A stretch of 26,782 bases of DNA, taken from NCBI GenBank assembly GCA_016209345.1, contig JACQWH010000070.1, forward strand, positions 1-26,782, read 5' to 3'. A model generated the notes under the pieces. The model was not told the DNA's origin, ran no database searches, and saw only the letters and a program-made list of their open reading frames with translations. The DNA is from Candidatus Uhrbacteria bacterium. GTDB lineage: Bacteria > Patescibacteriota > Patescibacteriia > JACQRZ01. Numbering within the stretch: position 1 is the first letter of the stretch; each line of letters starts with the position of its first letter. Below are positions 1-9,300 of the stretch, one piece after another. The translations under genes were made by a program, and so were the position numbers.

Positions 1-585
<585 letters not shown>

Positions 586-693
586 GTAGAGAGTCGAAAA
601 TAGCTCTAATAAAGAATTGACATATACACAAACAGTCGCATTTTCCCGATCAAATAATCGGGGTCATGCGCTGTTTTTTGGTTTTATCGCCTT

Positions 694-708
694 TTCACTG
701 TCAAAGAA
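694..708 (-). promoter_or_regulatory. boxA-like antitermination site in rRNA leader
   Basis: On the minus strand the leader reads TTCTTTGACAGTGAA, close to rRNA boxA elements (TGCTCTTTAACA in E. coli, TTCTTTGAAAACT in many Gram-positives). It lies between the rRNA promoter and the 16S 5' end, the expected place for NusB/S10 binding. A small hairpin (CCCGAT at 645-650 with ATCGGG at 657-662) lies between it and the 16S gene and might take part in processing. The assignment rests on similarity and position only. Confidence 0.5.
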
Positions 709-831
709 CGTCTTTTTTTACTCCTTTGAATAAGGGTAGAAAAAAGAGAGAAGCCACCCAATCGCTCGGACGACCTCACTCTTTTTGCTTACTCGCAACG
801 GATTGTAAAAAGAGAGTATTTGAAGCTGTTT

Positions 832-860
832 TTGTTGATTATTTACAGCTTGCTTATAAT
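832..860 (+). promoter_or_regulatory. divergent promoter towards the 1155 gene (TTGTTG-17-TATAAT)
   Basis: On the plus strand, TTGTTG (832-837) and a perfect TATAAT (855-860) are spaced by 17 bp. The -10 overlaps the -10 of the minus-strand rRNA promoter (856-861), so the two polymerases would compete for the same DNA. Transcript start near 867 would give a ~290-nt leader for the surface protein gene at 1155. No clearly better plus-strand promoter was seen closer to that gene. Confidence 0.5.
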
Positions 861-884
861 ACGGCGGGGAAGTTTTTTTGTCAA
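856..884 (-). promoter_or_regulatory. rRNA operon promoter (TTGACA-17-TATTAT)
   Basis: On the minus strand, -35 TTGACA (879-884) and -10 TATTAT (856-861) are separated by 17 bp, a near-perfect vegetative sigma promoter. Transcription would start near 849 and give a leader of about 260 nt before 16S. Just upstream of the -35 the 10-mer ATATGCACAG occurs twice in tandem (around 903-922). Confidence 0.8.
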
Positions 885-1061
885 GGGTTTTGTGTCCCCA
901 CGATATGCACAGATATGCACAGAGCCCTTGACCAAAAAATCAGGCCATGGAATACTAAAAATCAGTAACCCCGTCCGCGGATTGAGGCGGGGGATGCTAA
1001 GGGGGCCGGCCCTACGGGGGCCGCGCAAAAACCCGGGGTAGCGCCTGCGGGCACTGCTCTG

Positions 1062-1095
1062 ATCGGGAACTGCCCAACGGTTCTCGATATTTTTT
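1062..1095 (+). terminator. terminator-like hairpin in the leader of the 1155 gene
   Basis: ATCGGGAAC (1062-1070) pairs with GTTCTCGAT (1080-1088) over 9 bp with one G-U pair, and a run of six T follows at 1090-1095. The loop contains TGCCC (1071-1075), which is complementary to GGGCA at 1049-1053, so an alternative hairpin that breaks the terminator is possible. It may be a simple terminator or an attenuator; the sequence cannot decide. Confidence 0.4.
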
Positions 1096-1154
1096 ATCGC
1101 CATCGAGCGATTTTTTTTGTTGTCTATGGTATTGTATGGAGGAGAATCAATCCT

Positions 1155-2822
1155 ATGCTTTCCCGGAATAAAATCATATTTTTCACGTTTGCGCTCTATG
1201 CGGTTCTCGTGCCGCTTCCCTCAAGTGGCGCAAGTATATTCAACGTGCGCGACCAAATGAGCTCGCAAAAAATCGGCGAACCGTCAAATCACACAGTGAC
1301 GTTCCGCTCGTTCAGCGGCGTCGCCGGTGGCGCAATTACGCTTGATTTTCACAATGTTGCAAGCAGTATGGGGTCGGTTGACCATACGGACATTGATCTT
1401 TCATACGGACGCGAAACAGGTGCGGAGGCGTCGGCGTTGTTGGGAGTGGCGCAGGGTTCCGAAGGCATGTGGGGTGTTACGGTTGACAGGAATAATAAAA
1501 CAATCTCGTTGTTGTTTCCTGCGTCCGGTGGCATTCCCATTCGCGTGTCAGACAGAGTAATTATTAAAATAGGGACAAACGCAACCTCGCAAACAACGGG
1601 TGATGCGCGCATCATCAACGCGCTTGCGCCAATAAACAATGCGGTGATTGATATCACCGCCGGTGCGGACATCGGACAAACCGCTGTTGTTATCCTGTCA
1701 AGGACGTCAATCGGCGTAAACGCGACACAGCCGACACCGATTGCCCAAGAGTCCCGCCAACCATCAATCGTATTATCAACATCACCGGTCCGATCAACAC
1801 CCGCCCCACAACAGATAATCCCACAAAAAAATCCTCCGACCGAAGAATTAAAAAAGGAACAAAAAGCGGACGTCGTCATCCCAAGGCCGCTGATCGGCAG
1901 GAGCGAAAACGAAAAAGAGCTGACAAAACCTCCGCTTGAGAAAAAACCGGTTCTGCCGGTGCCCGTCACGAACGTTCCCGCCGAACAAAAAACGCCGCCC
2001 GTTCTTTTCGTGGAAAAACCGCGCGTGCAAGAACAGTTGAAACAGCCGGCTGTGCAAATTCCGCCCGAAATTCCTCTTCCAGTGCCGGCGAAACAAACTC
2101 AAGCGCCCGCTAAATCCCAACCACCCGCCATTATTCTTGCCGAGCCGGTGACAACGGTCATAGCGCCCCAACAGCAGGAAACGGTGCTTATGGCGCAAAA
2201 TAGTGACGGAAGTGGTGTAACCATTACCGTCCCCGAATCAATAGCAGTGCCGGCACCAGTCGTATTTTCAATTCAAGCGATCAGCCAACCGCAGGCGCAA
2301 ACGTTTGTTCCAGACATTGAGCTTTCAAATGATACGGTGGAAATTGTCGGCGGCCTTCTCTATCGCATAGACGCGCGCTACGCGGCATCGGGCGAGAATA
2401 CGCGCGTTGGAAAATACATAACCATTGCATTCCACTACACTGACGCGCAAGCCGACGGCCTTGTTGAAGAAACAATGAAGGCGTTTTATTGGGATGAAAA
2501 AATCGCCCAATGGAATGAGGCGGAAAACAACACGGTTGACACCGCCGCGAATATCGTTACGGTGCGCGTGTCTCATTTTAGCGTATATTCTTTGCGCGCT
2601 AATGTGGCGACGGACGCAAAGGAAAGAAAAAAACGCGCCGTTGTTCGTACCGCTGTTCAGGCGCGCCAGAACGCAGAAATAAAGCCGCAATCATCAAACA
2701 CTGCAGTGAGCGAAGTGCGGCCGACTCAAACATTTTTTGCGGCCGTGTTCTTGTTTATTGAAAAAATATGGAACGCGTTTATTGCTGTGCTCTATTCGCT
2801 GTTTTCTTTTTTCTCGCGATAA
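1155..2822 (+). CDS. secreted proline-rich surface protein, C-terminally membrane-anchored
   Basis: This 555-residue protein has a typical signal peptide (hydrophobic residues ~7-22, cleavage near SSGA-S at 25-27). A beta-type N-terminal region (~27-185) resembles the secreted 'phi-T-F' repeats common in Parcubacteria surface proteins by recall. It is followed by a long Pro/Lys/Glu-rich spacer (~190-355) typical of wall-spanning stalks, and a second beta domain (~385-480) with the pattern A-F-Y-W-D...W-N-E and V-S-H-F-S-V-Y-S. A hydrophobic helix at ~530-550 ends the protein and could anchor it. The start is set by GGAGGAG at 1138-1144, 10 bases before ATG, the strongest ribosome binding site in the surface locus. 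It converges on, and overlaps by 44 bp, the minus-strand DUF916-like gene. Function is probably adhesion or envelope structure; no catalytic motif was seen. Confidence 0.85.
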   Translation: MLSRNKIIFFTFALYAVLVPLPSSGASIFNVRDQMSSQKIGEPSNHTVTFRSFSGVAGGAITLDFHNVASSMGSVDHTDIDLSYGRETGAEASALLGVAQGSEGMWGVTVDRNNKTISLLFPASGGIPIRVSDRVIIKIGTNATSQTTGDARIINALAPINNAVIDITAGADIGQTAVVILSRTSIGVNATQPTPIAQESRQPSIVLSTSPVRSTPAPQQIIPQKNPPTEELKKEQKADVVIPRPLIGRSENEKELTKPPLEKKPVLPVPVTNVPAEQKTPPVLFVEKPRVQEQLKQPAVQIPPEIPLPVPAKQTQAPAKSQPPAIILAEPVTTVIAPQQQETVLMAQNSDGSGVTITVPESIAVPAPVVFSIQAISQPQAQTFVPDIELSNDTVEIVGGLLYRIDARYAASGENTRVGKYITIAFHYTDAQADGLVEETMKAFYWDEKIAQWNEAENNTVDTAANIVTVRVSHFSVYSLRANVATDAKERKKRAVVRTAVQARQNAEIKPQSSNTAVSEVRPTQTFFAAVFLFIEKIWNAFIAVLYSLFSFFSR

Positions 2823-3717
2823 GCACAAACAGGACAATGAACGCGATGATGACGAGCGCAATAAGACCCCAGATGACAAGCAGTGCTGTCGGTAAAACCC
2901 AGAAGGAATAGCTCGCCGATGCTGTGCCTGCGCTTCCAAGTACAAGGTTCGCGGTGGCGGTATAGGTGCCGAGCGCAAACCCTTCCTTCCATACTGTCTT
3001 AAATTCGCGGGTGCTGTTTGGCAAAACGTTACCACCGCCAACGATTGCTTCGTTTACCGGAAGCGAAGCGGCGGTGCGGCCAAGCATATCTTTGATTATT
3101 ATGGTTCCGGTTGGTTTGAAGTGGCGGTTTCCTTCATTGCTTACGCGAACACTGAAATCAATGGGAAGCCGATCGTATGTCGTGCGATTGTCTTTGGTTG
3201 AAAAACTTGCGATAGCGCCCTTTTCAAAAACAACACCCGGAACATCAAGGGCGACATTGGTCATAATCTCTCCTGAAACGGTTGCCCCCGCATCAGCGGT
3301 CGGATCAGTAATAACACCCCAGCCGATGGCGGCGTAATGCCCGCCGGGAGCCGCATCAGCCGGCGCGGAAATCGTAAACGCGACATCCTTTGATTCGTTC
3401 GCGTTCAGCATAACGCGCGTTTCGGTGTTTATAAATGTTATCCAATTCGCAAGCGTGTCTCCTTCTTGGGCGGGGACATATGTCGGGAATCCGGTTTCAT
3501 TGTTTCCGGCTGTCGCGGAGTATATCTTCGGCTGAATCGCAAGGGGGGTTTCCGAATTGTTGGATAACGTAACTTTCAAATTTTTCGCTTCGCCCGGATT
3601 AAGCACCGTGGATATCAATGAAGGATCAACGGTAAAAGCGAGAACGGCATCCATTGCGAATAATCCGACAGCGAACAGCGTGACTGCCGCGAAAAACATT
3701 TTTTTCATACAGCGCAT
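2779..3717 (-). CDS. DUF916-like (WxL-interacting-type) surface membrane protein
   Basis: The 312-residue protein has a signal peptide (MKKMFF...AVLA, cleavage near residue 27), an extracellular part built of two Ig-like beta regions (~28-160 and ~165-265), a transmembrane helix (~275-301) and a positively charged tail RKKKTANRAQQ. The segment with P-G-E...V-x-L-x-N-x-S, then S-A-P-A-D-A-A-P-G-G-H-Y-A-A-I at ~118-131, matches the pattern of DUF916 proteins, which in Firmicutes hold WxL proteins to peptidoglycan. The start is uncertain: ATG at 3717 or the in-frame ATG at 3708, neither with a clear ribosome binding site. It lies 18 bp downstream of the secreted protein gene at 3736-4971 and is probably co-transcribed with it, which suggests the membrane protein anchors or displays that partner. 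Confidence 0.8.
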   Translation of the reverse strand: MRCMKKMFFAAVTLFAVGLFAMDAVLAFTVDPSLISTVLNPGEAKNLKVTLSNNSETPLAIQPKIYSATAGNNETGFPTYVPAQEGDTLANWITFINTETRVMLNANESKDVAFTISAPADAAPGGHYAAIGWGVITDPTADAGATVSGEIMTNVALDVPGVVFEKGAIASFSTKDNRTTYDRLPIDFSVRVSNEGNRHFKPTGTIIIKDMLGRTAASLPVNEAIVGGGNVLPNSTREFKTVWKEGFALGTYTATANLVLGSAGTASASYSFWVLPTALLVIWGLIALVIIAFIVLFVLIARKKKTANRAQQ

Positions 3718-3735
3718 GAGTTAGGAATGTAGTTG

Positions 3736-4971
3736 TTAAAATGTTGACGCAACGGTAAAGGTCAGGGTGTCGGCGTAATCCGTATGCGCTTCGGTGAGCG
3801 TCGACACTGCCGCAAAAACATTAAGATTTGCAAACGCATTTACTGTCGGCCCATTCACGCTCCAAACCTGTTCTGTCGCGGTCGTCAGCTCTCCAACCAC
3901 CGTGCCGGTGGAAGTCGTACATGTTCCACCGCCGTCAAAATCAGCATCCGCCGTGGGCGTGGCGCCCGAACCGGCTCCGGTACCGCTGCCACTACTACTG
4001 ACGCACAAACCGTATTCCTCGGTTCCGGCAGAAATCGTCTGTTCTGACATGCTGGTATCGGCGGTATCGGGAATTTTATCTCCGGTTTCGCTTGTGGATA
4101 TAAGCGCACCGCCGGACGTCACATAGACGCTTGCGCCATCGGTGGCGTTCGTGTCAAGCCGCGTGCAAATATATCCGTTTCTCCCAATTGAGGCCGACGA
4201 AAGAGTGCCGATCGCCAATGTGCCTGCGCTAGCAAGCGATGTTGACGCGCCGCACAGCGATGTTTCAACGCTCAATTCAAAATCAATGGTCGGGTCAACG
4301 CTTGCGCTCGTTGCAACCTGATCGTCGGAAATAATATCAATGGCCGCGCTTATGCTGTTGTCTGTTGCTGCTGCGCCGCATCCGGCCGTATCGCTGGTGC
4401 CGCAATCCTCATCATGTGTGACAGGGATAACATACGTTGCGGCGGTGCCGTTATTAATTTCGTTTGAGATGGTGATGGTGACGGTTGATCCGTTTCCGTT
4501 GGTGGTAAACGTATCAGAGCATCGCTTGAATCCTATACGCAGATCATCTACGTCAACGGCGACGACCGCATCGTTCGTGCCTGATGATGCGCATGTTCCA
4601 TAGGTAAATGTCGTAGCGTTTGCCGTGACACTAAAAACCGTCACGCTGTTCGAACCCGCACCATTGTCGGTTATGGTAAAATCGCTCGCACCCCAATCGG
4701 CTGCGGCATCAAACGTCACACTACTTGCGGGGTAGTCAATAACAATTTCATCGCGAGTATTGGTATCCCCATCCCAATCAACAGCCGACGGCATAACAAG
4801 CGTCCATGTATCGGTAACCGCGGTTACCGATGCCTGAACCCGGGAAAGCGCAAGTTTTGCACTCGTAAACTCCGCGGCGTTCGCGATATTCGCAGTTGAG
4901 GGAAATAGCGTCGCGACAACGACCGCGCCGATTGTAATTTTATGGACAATATCCAAAAAGGTTCTTTTCAT
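3736..4971 (-). CDS. secreted Cys-rich beta surface protein, WxL-reminiscent
   Basis: This 411-residue protein has a signal peptide ending near ANAA-E (~33) and is rich in Thr, Ser, Ala, Asp and Gly, with almost no Lys after the N-terminus, typical of exported beta-structured surface proteins. Several Cys residues fall in pairs (CGTSDTAGC, CTRLD, CTTSTG) and could form disulfides. A W-T-L triplet sits near the mature N-terminus, and the protein ends in Y-A-D-T-L-T-F-T-V-A-S-T-F. That C-terminal strand resembles the end of WxL domains, with F in place of W, and is shared in type with the protein at 5373-6029. It is driven by a consensus promoter, which suggests high expression, perhaps as a main coat component. 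It has no ribosome binding site of note. The link to WxL proteins is an inference from pattern and from the DUF916-like neighbour. Confidence 0.75.
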   Translation of the reverse strand: MKRTFLDIVHKITIGAVVVATLFPSTANIANAAEFTSAKLALSRVQASVTAVTDTWTLVMPSAVDWDGDTNTRDEIVIDYPASSVTFDAAADWGASDFTITDNGAGSNSVTVFSVTANATTFTYGTCASSGTNDAVVAVDVDDLRIGFKRCSDTFTTNGNGSTVTITISNEINNGTAATYVIPVTHDEDCGTSDTAGCGAAATDNSISAAIDIISDDQVATSASVDPTIDFELSVETSLCGASTSLASAGTLAIGTLSSASIGRNGYICTRLDTNATDGASVYVTSGGALISTSETGDKIPDTADTSMSEQTISAGTEEYGLCVSSSGSGTGAGSGATPTADADFDGGGTCTTSTGTVVGELTTATEQVWSVNGPTVNAFANLNVFAAVSTLTEAHTDYADTLTFTVASTF

Positions 4972-5012
4972 AGGGTGCCATACATGACTTAGGGCGCTCT
5001 CTTATTGTTATA

Positions 5013-5041
5013 ATAATACGCGTCCAAAAAATAAATGTCAA
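5013..5041 (-). promoter_or_regulatory. promoter of the 3736-4971 gene (TTGACA-17-TATTAT)
   Basis: On the minus strand, TTGACA (5036-5041) and TATTAT (5013-5018) are 17 bp apart, with the same -35 and -10 hexamers as the rRNA promoter. Start of transcription would be near 5006, leaving a ~35-nt leader before ATG at 4971. Confidence 0.8.
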
Positions 5042-5061
5042 TTTGCGTCTGACCCCATTTT
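5040..5061 (+). repeat. half copy of REP-like palindrome (right arm)
   Basis: The segment AATTTGCGTCTGACCCCATT plus following T bases matches the right arm of the full element at 6207-6262 with only two differences. No left arm is present. The copy supplies the -35 and part of the spacer of the 5099 gene promoter. Confidence 0.65.
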
Positions 5062-5071
5062 CAGATATACT
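5043..5071 (+). promoter_or_regulatory. divergent promoter of the 5099 gene (TTGCGT-17-TATACT)
   Basis: On the plus strand, TTGCGT (5043-5048) and TATACT (5066-5071) are spaced by 17 bp. Its -35 lies one base from the -35 of the opposite promoter, so the two share a regulatory region. The -35 and spacer are part of a half copy of the REP-like repeat (5040-5061). Confidence 0.55.
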
Positions 5072-5098
5072 TACAGCATAGCTATATTCTCCTTCTTT

Positions 5099-5371
5099 AT
5101 GGCAAAACAGTTAGCGGGTTTACTCGCGGTACCTATCATTGTTTTCTGTTTCCTTTTCTTGCCGCCTCCACTCTTTGCCGAAGGTCCGCGTAGCGCATCG
5201 GTAAGCGCGACCGTGCTCCCCACGCCGGAAAACACCAAACCAAAACGCGAGAAGAATTTTTTTGAAAAAATGGATCCCGTCCAACAACTGACCGTTGGGA
5301 GCGGGGTTGGCCTGGGGGGGATTGTTCTTGGGGGAGGATTATTTTTTGTTCTCCAACGACGAAAAAAATAA
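5099..5371 (+). CDS. small single-span membrane protein with signal peptide
   Basis: The 90-residue product has a hydrophobic signal peptide (~8-27, ending LFA-E), a short Pro/Lys-rich exposed stretch (~35-60, with KPKREKNFFEKMDP), and a Gly-rich transmembrane helix (~64-84: GSGVGLGGIVLGGGLFFVL) followed by QRRKK, giving an outside-in topology. It has the layout of a sortase substrate or membrane stub but no LPxTG-type motif (the LPTPE at ~40 lies on the wrong side of the spacer). Its stop is separated by a single base from the next start at 5373, so the two genes are translationally coupled. No family was recognised; a small membrane partner for the secreted protein that follows is the likeliest role. 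Confidence 0.65.
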   Translation: MAKQLAGLLAVPIIVFCFLFLPPPLFAEGPRSASVSATVLPTPENTKPKREKNFFEKMDPVQQLTVGSGVGLGGIVLGGGLFFVLQRRKK

Positions 5372-5372
5372 T

Positions 5373-6029
5373 ATGCGATTTTTTCTTTTGATCGTCTGGC
5401 TACTCATGATGGGCGGGACTCCTCTCGCATATGCGGCAAGTATGACGTCATCAAACTGGGTAATCTTGAGCGATACGCAAAATTGCGGCGGAGGAAAAAG
5501 CACGTCAACAAACTATATACTTTTTGACAGCTTATGCGAAAATGCAGCTGGCGCGCAAACAGGAACCTCTTATGTGCTTGACTCAGGATTTCAGGGACAA
5601 AAGGATCGCCCCTTCATTGACGCGACCCTTTCCGGTAATGCGCTTGCGTTTGGTACGCTTTCACCTTCAAGCATTTCCTCCTCAACCGTTACGCTGACGG
5701 TAACCACAAATGCGAACGGCGGATACAATGCCGATATTGTTACGGATGGCGCGCTTCGCACATCAGGCGGCAGTTCGTTTACGGATGCCTCCGCAAGCGA
5801 TACGATTTCTGCCGGATCAGGAAAGTATGGAATCCGCACCTCCGGCGATGACGGACAGTACAATGCGACGGATACCGGCATAAGCGCGAGCGCAAAAACA
5901 GTGGCATCAAAAACATCCGGCGCCAGCGCATCGGTAACCACCATCACCTTTAAGGCGGCGCCATCCGGGCTTACTTCTGCGGGCCAATACAGCCAGGCAA
6001 TCACTATTCTTGTCGCGGGAACATTCTAG
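5373..6029 (+). CDS. secreted beta surface protein, WxL-reminiscent C-terminus
   Basis: The 218-residue reading starts at ATG 5373, one base after the preceding stop. An upstream in-frame ATG at 5295 is rejected because it lies inside the previous gene and would hide the signal peptide MRFFLLIVWLLMMGG...AYAA (cleavage ~22). A first region (~23-75) with CGGG...CE could carry one disulfide. A second (~85-218) has the pattern A-T-L-S-G-N-A-L-A-F-G-T-L-S and V-T-L-T-V-T-T-N-A-N-G-G-Y, common in CPR surface proteins by recall, and ends in Y-S-Q-A-I-T-I-L-V-A-G-T-F, like the end of the 3736-4971 product. It is probably exported and displayed. Function is unknown; structural or adhesive. Confidence 0.75.
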   Translation: MRFFLLIVWLLMMGGTPLAYAASMTSSNWVILSDTQNCGGGKSTSTNYILFDSLCENAAGAQTGTSYVLDSGFQGQKDRPFIDATLSGNALAFGTLSPSSISSSTVTLTVTTNANGGYNADIVTDGALRTSGGSSFTDASASDTISAGSGKYGIRTSGDDGQYNATDTGISASAKTVASKTSGASASVTTITFKAAPSGLTSAGQYSQAITILVAGTF

Positions 6030-6039
6030 CATTTTTCTT

Positions 6040-6068
6040 TGTCATCCCGGCGTAGGCCGGGATCCAGT
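6040..6068 (+). repeat. 29-bp TCATCCCGGC hairpin repeat, copy 1
   Basis: The unit starts TGTCATCCCGGC and ends GGGATCCAGT, and its core CCCGGC/GCCGGG can fold into a hairpin. It is the exact reverse complement of the copy at 21007-21035 (29 of 29) and differs by one base from the copy at 26066-26094. It lies 11 bp after the stop of the 5373-6029 gene. Similar units are known as short dispersed repeats in many bacteria. Confidence 0.8.
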
Positions 6069-6186
6069 GTACATCCCTATGATTTTCTCAATCGCACGTG
6101 GATTCAAAAAAATAGCAAAAAATACCTTCCATCTCAAAAAAAGAGAGACGCCTCTTTCTTTGTACAGACGATTGAGAGAAGAACAT

Positions 6187-6262
6187 AAAAAAATGGGGTC
6201 TGGCGGAAAAAATGGGGTCTGGCTCAATTTCCGCAAGGAATTTGTGCCTGACCCCATTTTTT
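6187..6262 (+). repeat. REP-like nested palindrome, copy 1, with duplicated left arm
   Basis: The outer stem AAAAAATGGGGTC (6207-6219) pairs with GACCCCATTTTTT (6250-6262). Inside, GGCTCAATTTCC (6221-6232) pairs with GGAATTTGTGCC (6237-6248) around a four-base loop GCAA. The left arm is preceded by a second copy of its own first half (6187-6206). The whole stretch is open in the frame of the downstream fibre gene, but it is treated here as non-coding because the same architecture recurs at 26645-26694. Architecture and size fit repeats moved by REP-associated (Y1) transposases; none is encoded in the window. Confidence 0.75.
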
Positions 6263-6345
6263 CCGTTTTTTCACATTTTCGCATCCGCCCGGGCGGAAAG
6301 CGCGACTTCACGCTTTTTCTTTCAAAAAAATATCGCGACGAACTG

Positions 6346-9300
6346 ATGGCGGCGGTATTTATCATTGTCCTTGGCGGTGTGTTTATGACAGCGTCAGCAA
6401 CCCAGCGTACCAATATGCCGATACCATACCAGGGCCGGCTTCTGGATTCAAACTATGTGGCAAAAGCAGATGAGACGTATTATATGCGATTTGGTATTTT
6501 TACTGCGGCAACCGGCGGAACCTGTCTCTGGGCGACAGGAGGGTGCACCGCAAATGCGCCAACATCGTCCGTGACGACGTCTGTCAGCAGGGGCCTCTTT
6601 ACTGTATTGCTCGGCAATGGTGACGGTAATGATGATGGTGACACGGGCGACGCAATTGATGCGTATGATCCCGAGATTGATTCCAGCATTACCGGAAACT
6701 TCAACACCGGAACGTACTTCCTTGAAGTTCGCCAGTGCGGTACGAACGACTCCTCGTGCGAAACACTCTCACCGCGCAAACAACTCTCCGGCTCGCTTTT
6801 TTCATATAATCCCGATTTTCTCGATGGCATCAGTTCGGCAGGATTTGCAATTCTTGCTGGCCAGTCCGGCGGGCAGACGCTCATTGGCGGAACAGCGACA
6901 ACAGACGACCTCATTCTCAAAACAACATCAGGCGCCGCCATATCCGGCGCGGACATGATTTTTCAGACCGGAAACAATGGCGGTACCGAAGCCATGAGAA
7001 TTTTGTACACTGGCAATGTCGGCATCGGAACGGCATCGCCGACAGCGTTGGCGAGCGCCTCATCCCGCGTTTTTGATATAGCTGGAAATTCCACATTACC
7101 GCACGCAGAGCTCATTATTCAGTCCTATAATGATTCCACCAATAATCGTAATGCCTATTTGACACTAAAGAGTTCTGGCGCGGGCGATTCACTGGCGGTC
7201 ATTGATTGGCGTGATCACAATTCATCAAGTCCAAGTCCATTAGTATTTCAGTATGCTGGTTCAGAAAAAATGCGTATTACGTCTGGCGGCAACGTCGGCA
7301 TCGGGGCGACATCACCTGCGGCGCACCTCCAGATTGACGGCAATATTTCAGCAGCAGCATGGACGACAGACGGCATTGCCTTTGACTCAAATGCCGCGAC
7401 CTACACTGATACAAGCACTGCCGGGGCAGGAACCGTGGCGGTGCGTACGGCAAACAGTTTCGGAGCTCCGACGTTCGCCTCGTCCAATGCCATCACCGTA
7501 ACTGACGCGTTCACCTTGTATGTGCCAAAACCTATCGCCGGAACGAACACTACTATCACGCGAACAAATAGCGCGTATTTTGAAGGCAACGTAGGTATTG
7601 GAACGACGGCGCCAGGAGCAAAGCTTGCAGTAGCCGGGACAAGCGGGAGTTCAAATTATATTTCATCTGCTCTGATAAATAACACTACTGCAAAGGGCAC
7701 ACTTTTTTATATGGCTGAAACAGAAGACGGTAGTACTCCATTTTATATTGAGCGATGGGGAAGTACGCATGCCACCCTACCAAGTCGGGCAACAATTTAT
7801 AACTCTGGGCTTTTGCGACTTGATACTGCAGCAAACAAGAACATTGCCCTCATGCCAGGAAGCGGCGGCAACGTCGGGATTGGGACGACATCACCCTCTC
7901 AACTATTACATGTCTCTTCTGGCACCGGCTCTGCGTCAGCTAATAGGCTTGTCGGGGTATATCTTGACACTACCGGATCAACTGGTGGTACGGAATATTC
8001 TTTTTTGCGTTTTGCAACGCCGACATATAAAGACGGCGGGGGTACCAATTTTGAGGGTATGGAAATCGGTCTCTCAGAAACAGATAGTGCGTTTTATTTT
8101 AACACTAATGTAAATACAGGAATTACCGGCGCCTCAATGGTTATTGACCAATCAACTGGCAACGTCGGGATTGGGACGACCGCGCCGGCAGGTGTCTTTG
8201 ATGTAAGAGATGCAACCTCCGGCTTAATTGGATTTTCGACTTCTGCTGATGTGTTCGGTGAAGTATATATGTCCAGTGGCAATACGATAAATGGCGTATA
8301 TAATACCAATGCCAATGGAGAGCTATGGCTTAACTATGACGGTTATCAAGCGGGTACTACACAATTTAGAGATTTGCAAATAGGAGATGGAAAGCGTTCA
8401 GCTATCGCATTTTTTGATGGATCGTCAGGCAACGTCGGGATCGGGACGACGAGCCCGGGATATAAATTGGAAATACTTGGTGCTACCCAAGATGCTATAC
8501 AAACCGTAACAAGATTTTCCGGAAAAAATGCGGCAGGTAATGTAAAAGCACTTGATTTCAAATTAACGGGTTCAACGCCCCTTTGGACAATAGATACGGC
8601 AGCATCGGGAACCGACGCAGCTTTATCTTTGGCTACAGCTGGCACGAGTAGAATTTATATAACAAACGCTGGACTTGTCGGGATTGGAACGACATCACCC
8701 GCAGTGCACCTCCAGATTGATGGCGATATCTCAGCATCGGCATGGACAACAGACGGCATTGCCTTTGACTCAAATGCCGCGACCTACACCGACACAAGCA
8801 CTGCCGCATCGGGAACCGTGACGGTGCGTACGGCAAATAGTTTTGGAGCCCCGACGTTCGCCTCGACCAACGCTATCACTGTAACTGACGCATTCACATT
8901 ATACGTGCCAAAGCCAATCGCCGGCACCAATACCACTATTACGCGTGCAAACTCGGCTTACTTTGAGGGCAACGTCGGCATTGGGACGACGGCGCCAACA
9001 TCAATATTAAATGTAAGATCGAGTACATCAAGTTACGGCCAATTGCGCGTGATAAATCCCACCACGAACGGCGAAGCAAGTATCGGATATCGGGACGAAA
9101 GTGATGTTGATAACGCCTCTTGGGTTGTTGGGAAAAACCTGGGTGGCGTTACTGATGACAGTTTTGCATGGTACATAAACGGAACAAAGATGTCATTGTC
9201 AAATACCGGCGTTCTTAAGGTTGGGGGGCTTTCAGCTAGTGGTGCCTATGTCGTCTGCACCGGCGTTACTGATACTGGGGGAACATTGAGCGTTGGTGCG

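Larger units (their letters stand above)
586..1154. other. rRNA leader and GC-rich structured intergenic region
   Basis: This gene-free stretch of about 570 bp holds the rRNA leader (586-850), the overlapping divergent promoters (832-884), and a distinctly GC-rich, G-run-rich block at about 968-1060 that includes the palindrome GGGCCGGCCC near 1005. It ends in a terminator-like hairpin (1062-1095). No convincing protein gene was found. The GC-rich block would be the untranslated leader of the 1155 gene if the plus-strand promoter is used. Confidence 0.6.

Noticed and set aside
1349..1969. 206-codon minus-strand frame opposite the stalk protein
   Set aside because: The opposite strand has a signal peptide and a strong ribosome binding site; the minus frame has neither.
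6010..6345. N-terminal extension of the fibre gene back to 6010
   Set aside because: It would translate two dispersed repeats and overlap the previous gene; the signal-anchor begins at ATG 6346.
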